64,000 nt of DNA, taken from the NCBI GenBank assembly GCA_022828595.1, contig JAKGHH010000001.1:208940348-209004347 (forward strand). The letters are read 5' to 3'. The position numbers and the translations under genes are program-made. Source of the stretch: Nelumbo lutea (Eukaryota; Streptophyta; Magnoliopsida; Proteales; Nelumbonaceae). A model generated the notes under the pieces. That model was not told the origin of the DNA. It did no database searches and saw nothing but the letters and a program-made list of their open reading frames with translations. This document shows positions 55,639-64,000 of this stretch, one piece after another (position 1 is the first letter of the stretch; each line of letters begins with the position of its first letter).

Positions 55639-57654
55639 ATTTTTGAAGTACAATTTCTTTTCATTTCAATATGAATCCTGTTTTTTTTATTATATTATAT
55701 TTTATGTTTTTAACTACTTTACCTAAATAAAAGTCTTTTTGCCCAATTAATATTATTCTGGTCTGTTTCTCAAAATAAATAGGGTATCAAAATTTTCAAA
55801 TGAATATTTTCATCATACCCAAATTTATTGCAACTAAATGGCTCAAGAGTAGATGAAAAAAAATCATAAGAGATTGACAAATGTGCTCAATTTTTATTTT
55901 ATTTTTTAATTTAAAACTAATCATCTTTTTAGTTTGTAAACTGGTGGGTCCCACTAATTATGTGTCACGGGTGCACGAAAGGTGATGCTATTCTTACATG
56001 TGGTACATTGAAACAGTAGTACATTAGAATTATCACCTTTAGTTAGAGGAAAGTGAAAAGATATTTTTTGGGTTTAAGAGATTTTTTAGTATAAATTATT
56101 TTATTTACTAGTAACAGATTAACTAATTATTCTTGAAGTTGGCACACACATCAATATGTTCTTAAGTTTTTCCATTTTTAACTTAAATGCGGTATTGTTT
56201 CCACACCCACGAATTTGACGGAGCCAAAGGGTTATATGGATTATACCATCATGGCATGAGTGATTGAGTTCACTGCTCACTAACTGGTTGCCCGCCTTGC
56301 CACTTGCCTCCTGACAAACTTCTGGTTAAGTTTGGATTAGAGGGAGTGAACAGGCCATTCTCATCAATTATACGCTTTAAAGCAAGAATCAGAATAATAA
56401 CTTAAGTTCTCCCATCAGTCCACATAAATGAACAAATTCAAACTTCCATTTCAAGAAACCCCCCGACCTCCGTGGTGTTTTAAGAACCATTTGTGTTCAG
56501 TTCAGTTTAAGGTTTTAAAGACACACCCAAAAACGGAACCGCTTTGATCACTTGTTTTTTTAGTGGAATGATTTAGGTGGTTTGACTTTTAATAGAAAAT
56601 TTAGTATATTAGTGCTCTATCTCCTTTTATAAGAAGAGAGAGCTAGAGCTGGGTTGCTATTGGCTTAGGTTATGTTTGGCTTGAAGGAAAAGGTTGGGAA
56701 AGGAAGGGAAAGACAGAGAAACCCATATAAGGTTTGTAAAGATTTTCCTACCTTTTCCTTCCTTTCCATACTTTTTCCTTCGAACTAAATGTAACCTTAG
56801 TGAAGAAGAAAGAGACTACGTTAACTTGTGATGGCAACTTCTTTCTTTAATCTGAGATTTGAGGTCTTGTTTCTCTCTTTCTCTGATCTCACATATCAGA
56901 TTTGATCTCTCTCTCTCTCTCTCTCGATCACCTCATAACTGGGATTGTGTCTGTCCCTTCCCCATCTCTCAATCTATTTTTTCTTCTTTGTTAATAATTT
57001 TAACAAAAATTAAATACTTTTTTATCGAACCATTAACTGCAGTTCGACCATTGGGTTAGTGGTCCTTTGACCAATTCAACAGTTTTTTTTTTCCAAAACA
57101 ATGGTCCAATCTAAAAAACAAAACTAGATACATGATCAGTTCCTAGGTCAAATGGTTTGACAGTCCAATCTGGTCCGATTTTTAAAATAGTGGTTCAATT
57201 AATTCATCTGAAGCCTGGGCGACCTTTGATGCTCACAAAAGTGTTGCAAGGTTCAACAATAAAGCAACAGGGATGGCAATTTTTCTCGTAAAATCGGGTT
57301 TTCCTTGATCTTCAATGGGATAAGGAAAATACTTTTGCCTTAAACCGAGGATGGGGCGGGGACGAGTTTTGCATATGATTCCCCAAACCCGGTGGTAAAT
57401 TATTAAAATATGCCTAAGTTTAATATTAATTCCCAAAATATCTTTAAATTACCCCTAAATTCCTAAAACCTTTAGGATCCCATAACCTAATGTTTAAAAT
57501 ACCCCTAAATTCCTATAATCTAATTTCTAAAATACCCCAAATATGATGTATTTTTAGGAATTTACTCAAGGTAGGAAATATTCAGGGATTCCCTATCCCC
57601 GATAAGGTGTTCTGCTCCGAACCCGACCCAGACAATGAATCGATCAGGGGTAAC

Positions 57655-57870
57655 CGAATGGTCGGCCTGTTTTAACAAAAAAATTAAAAAAAAATTAAAA
57701 AAAGTGTCAAAACCGTTGAACGGTTCAAACGCATGGGTTAGTGGTTTGCTGACCAAATCAACATTTTTTTTTGGAAAAAAATCCAGTTTTGGAAAAAAAA
57801 AACTGGTCACCTGACTGGTTCCCGATTTTTCCGATCCGACCGTCTGGTCTGATCTGGTTTTGAAAACAAT
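57655..57870. repeat. Truncated member of the GGTTTTTAAAATCGG family
   Basis: Shares the CTGTTTTAACAAAAAAA-like A-run, CGGTTCAAACGCATGGGTTAGTGG, GCTGACCAAATCAA and CCTGACTGGTTCCCGATTTTT order with 55400-55638. The left end is lost in the neighbouring GGGGAT repeat. Confidence 0.6.
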
Positions 57871-58865
57871 GGTGAATAGTGCTTCAAAGGGGTAGAGAAT
57901 CCTCCATCGAATGCTAAATCTATCCCTGATGAGATGAATGCTATGATATCTGTAATAAGTTTAGTCTTCCTGTTGTTTCGTATTCACTAGTGGGCTGTTG
58001 AGTCTAGATCTGCTGCTCCTCACAAGGCGCCCCTCACACTGACCTCACATGTAACGGCCACACATCGGAAACATCTCTACATCTCTTGTACTTTGTATGT
58101 TATTATTCATGGAGATGTTCCCATTACACGATGTGACGTGGATGAGGTTGGTGTGTGGAGCGCTCTGTGAGAGCCCAATTCAGGGATGTTGCCCTGAACG
58201 GTTGGATCACTTGGCTTAGAAAATAGAAATCTGTTCCACCACCGGTTCCATTTTTACCCTGACTAGTTATTTTGAAAAATTAAAACATTAAAAAAGTCAA
58301 AGAACTGCTGACCTGGGTGGTTAAATTATTGATGAATTCAAGCCTAACAGTTTAACTAGACTCCGGATCTCTTTGCTCATGAAAACTCTGCCCATTTCTA
58401 CCCACAACGCACTACCCTTGTGAATTAGGAACATCTCCCCCTGCAAAATACTATGCAGAGGATGAAGTGTTCTCTACGTGGCTGCGATAAACCTGGGCAG
58501 ATAAGACATTTAATTTGTTTTTTAAAAAACAAAAATAAAATTCTATATAGGATCATTTACTAAAACATCCCATGGATTCACTAAAACCTACCATTGGATA
58601 GTGAAAAATGGCAAATTTGACCTAACATCCCCTCAAACAAATTTAATCTACAGAAAACAAAAATAGAAACCATAGCTGCAACTCTATTTAATAAAATTTA
58701 AATTTGTTATATTTATGTTTGAAGACGACAAACCATTACTGACGAAAAACCTGGATACCATTGTTCTCTCTCCTTTTAGATAGATCTGAAAACCAACCTT
58801 ATTTCTTTAGAAGCTTGAGAAGAAGTTTTAGGAATACTTAATAAAAAATCATGGGCTCAGAAAAA

Positions 58866-59069
58866 GTTCAAAATTTCAATACATATCAGGCCGTTTTGGG
58901 GGCTTCCTGGTACACCCCTCCAGGAGATGTTTCGGGATTTCAACCGATTCAGGGGGTGGACAGACCTTAAACTAGCCCCTCTGAACCGAAATTGCAAAAA
59001 AATAAATAAAAAATAACATACTGCCCGATACACCTCTACTAGCGTATTGGGCATATAGATATTTTGAAC
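58866..59069. repeat. Foldback element related to 17250-17465
   Basis: GTTCAAAATTTCAATACATATCAGGC at the left pairs with GGGCATATAGATATTTTGAAC at the right. It shares the TCAAAAT...CAATACG theme of the 17.3-kb element. Confidence 0.55.
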
Positions 59070-59842
59070 CTGCTGCGCCTCATCCCTAAACATTTTCCAC
59101 TTCGTTTATATGATAAACATTAACACTTTTAACAAAAATACAAAGGATTCTTAACAGGTCCGTCAAGTAAATTGATTACAAACTATGAAAGGGTGATCCA
59201 ATAAAACATACACTACGGGATAAGTTTTAGTAAATTCGTGAAACAAGGGGTTTAGTAAATGACCCTTTTATATAAAAGTAAAGGCAAAAGGTTCCATTTC
59301 CGGCCTTCCGGGGGCAATTTTTAAAACGTTTATTCAGGGAAGGCCACCAAAATGTCGGACGTAGGCAACAATTCTACATCAAGCCACAGGCCCAGATGTT
59401 TATAGCATTCATCAATGATCAATCTTCATAAATATCACGTTGAATGAATTGCTCGTCTGTTCTCTTATGAAATTTGAAAAATTACTTAAAATACACCTAC
59501 ATTTTTGTAACATTGGCCTCGTTCAGCTTCAAGAAGAAAGTCAATATAGTGCTTTCCTTCTAATATTGATTTGCAGGGCTCAAATGTCTTTATATTTTCA
59601 TTTTGCATTCGCCCATGATTCTTAAAAGCCCAAAGAGTAAACTTTATGAGAACCCAGGTCCCCGGCAGATGGCTCCTGATCATGGTAAATAATGCACCTA
59701 GCCAAATGGAAATTATCATATGACCAAGAAAGTATATTTCTATGGATTGCTATTCAGATCGAAACTATTTGTGAGCAAGAAACTGGTACAGTAACTGGAG
59801 AAATAGAAAAAAACAAGATAAATATGAACACTTATTCCTCAA

Positions 59843-64000
<4,158 letters not shown>

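Larger units (their letters stand above)
54809..59842. other. MTHFR-MAP2 intergenic region, repeats only
   Basis: The two genes converge on this 5-kb region. No ORF is supported. It contains at least two copies of a GGTTTTTAAAATCGG/CCGGTTTTGAAAAC element, a GGGATGGCAA...ATTCCCTATCCCC repeat (57265-57600), a foldback element (58866-59069), a short CT run (56905-56925) and otherwise A/T-rich DNA. Confidence 0.5.

Overview
This is a flowering-plant nuclear window. The evidence is GT-AG introns in conserved housekeeping genes, plant Ty1/copia and Ty3/gypsy retrotransposons, L1-type LINEs that carry an RNase H domain, hAT and Harbinger MITEs, and A/T-rich intergenic DNA. The species cannot be fixed from the sequence. 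No prokaryotic operons, CRISPR arrays or functional tRNA/rRNA genes were seen.

Three ordinary genes anchor the window. At the left edge, on the minus strand, is the first coding exon of autophagy cysteine protease ATG4 (157-619). At 47283-54051, on the plus strand, is a complete methylenetetrahydrofolate reductase (MTHFR): 11 exons, 594 codons plus stop. At the right edge, on the minus strand, are the last three coding exons of methionine aminopeptidase 2 (59843-63939, 5' part outside the window).

The 46 kb between ATG4 and MTHFR is almost entirely transposon-derived. Region by region: LINE scraps, one with a 242-bp unit repeated three times (1.7-3.5 kb); a decayed minus-strand copia (4.6-7.3 kb) split by a full-length plus-strand copia (7337-13227, TSD AGATG); a 5'-truncated minus-strand LINE (13806-17009, 17-bp TSD); MITEs and a 1.6-kb hAT element (17-21 kb); A/T-rich DNA with a degenerate array of roughly 200-270 bp units (21-29 kb); a Harbinger MITE split by about 3.9 kb of foreign DNA that holds a 169-bp tandem array and a hAT MITE whose empty site lies next to it (29.2-33.5 kb); Harbinger-like and hAT elements (34-37 kb); and a complete but dead 8.4-kb gypsy element, probably Tat lineage, with an antisense ORF remnant (37541-45955, TSD TTAAC).

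The 46-47.3 kb stretch is the MTHFR upstream region, with two G-boxes and a TATA-like motif. MTHFR introns hold local tandem duplications and a tRNA-derived SINE. A large foldback element lies about 320 bp past the MTHFR stop. The MAP2 intron carries LINE remains and one unexplained ORF.

No wholly new biological system is visible. The most unusual features are the layered, datable insertions and the repeated occurrence of short tandem duplications inside both transposons and introns.
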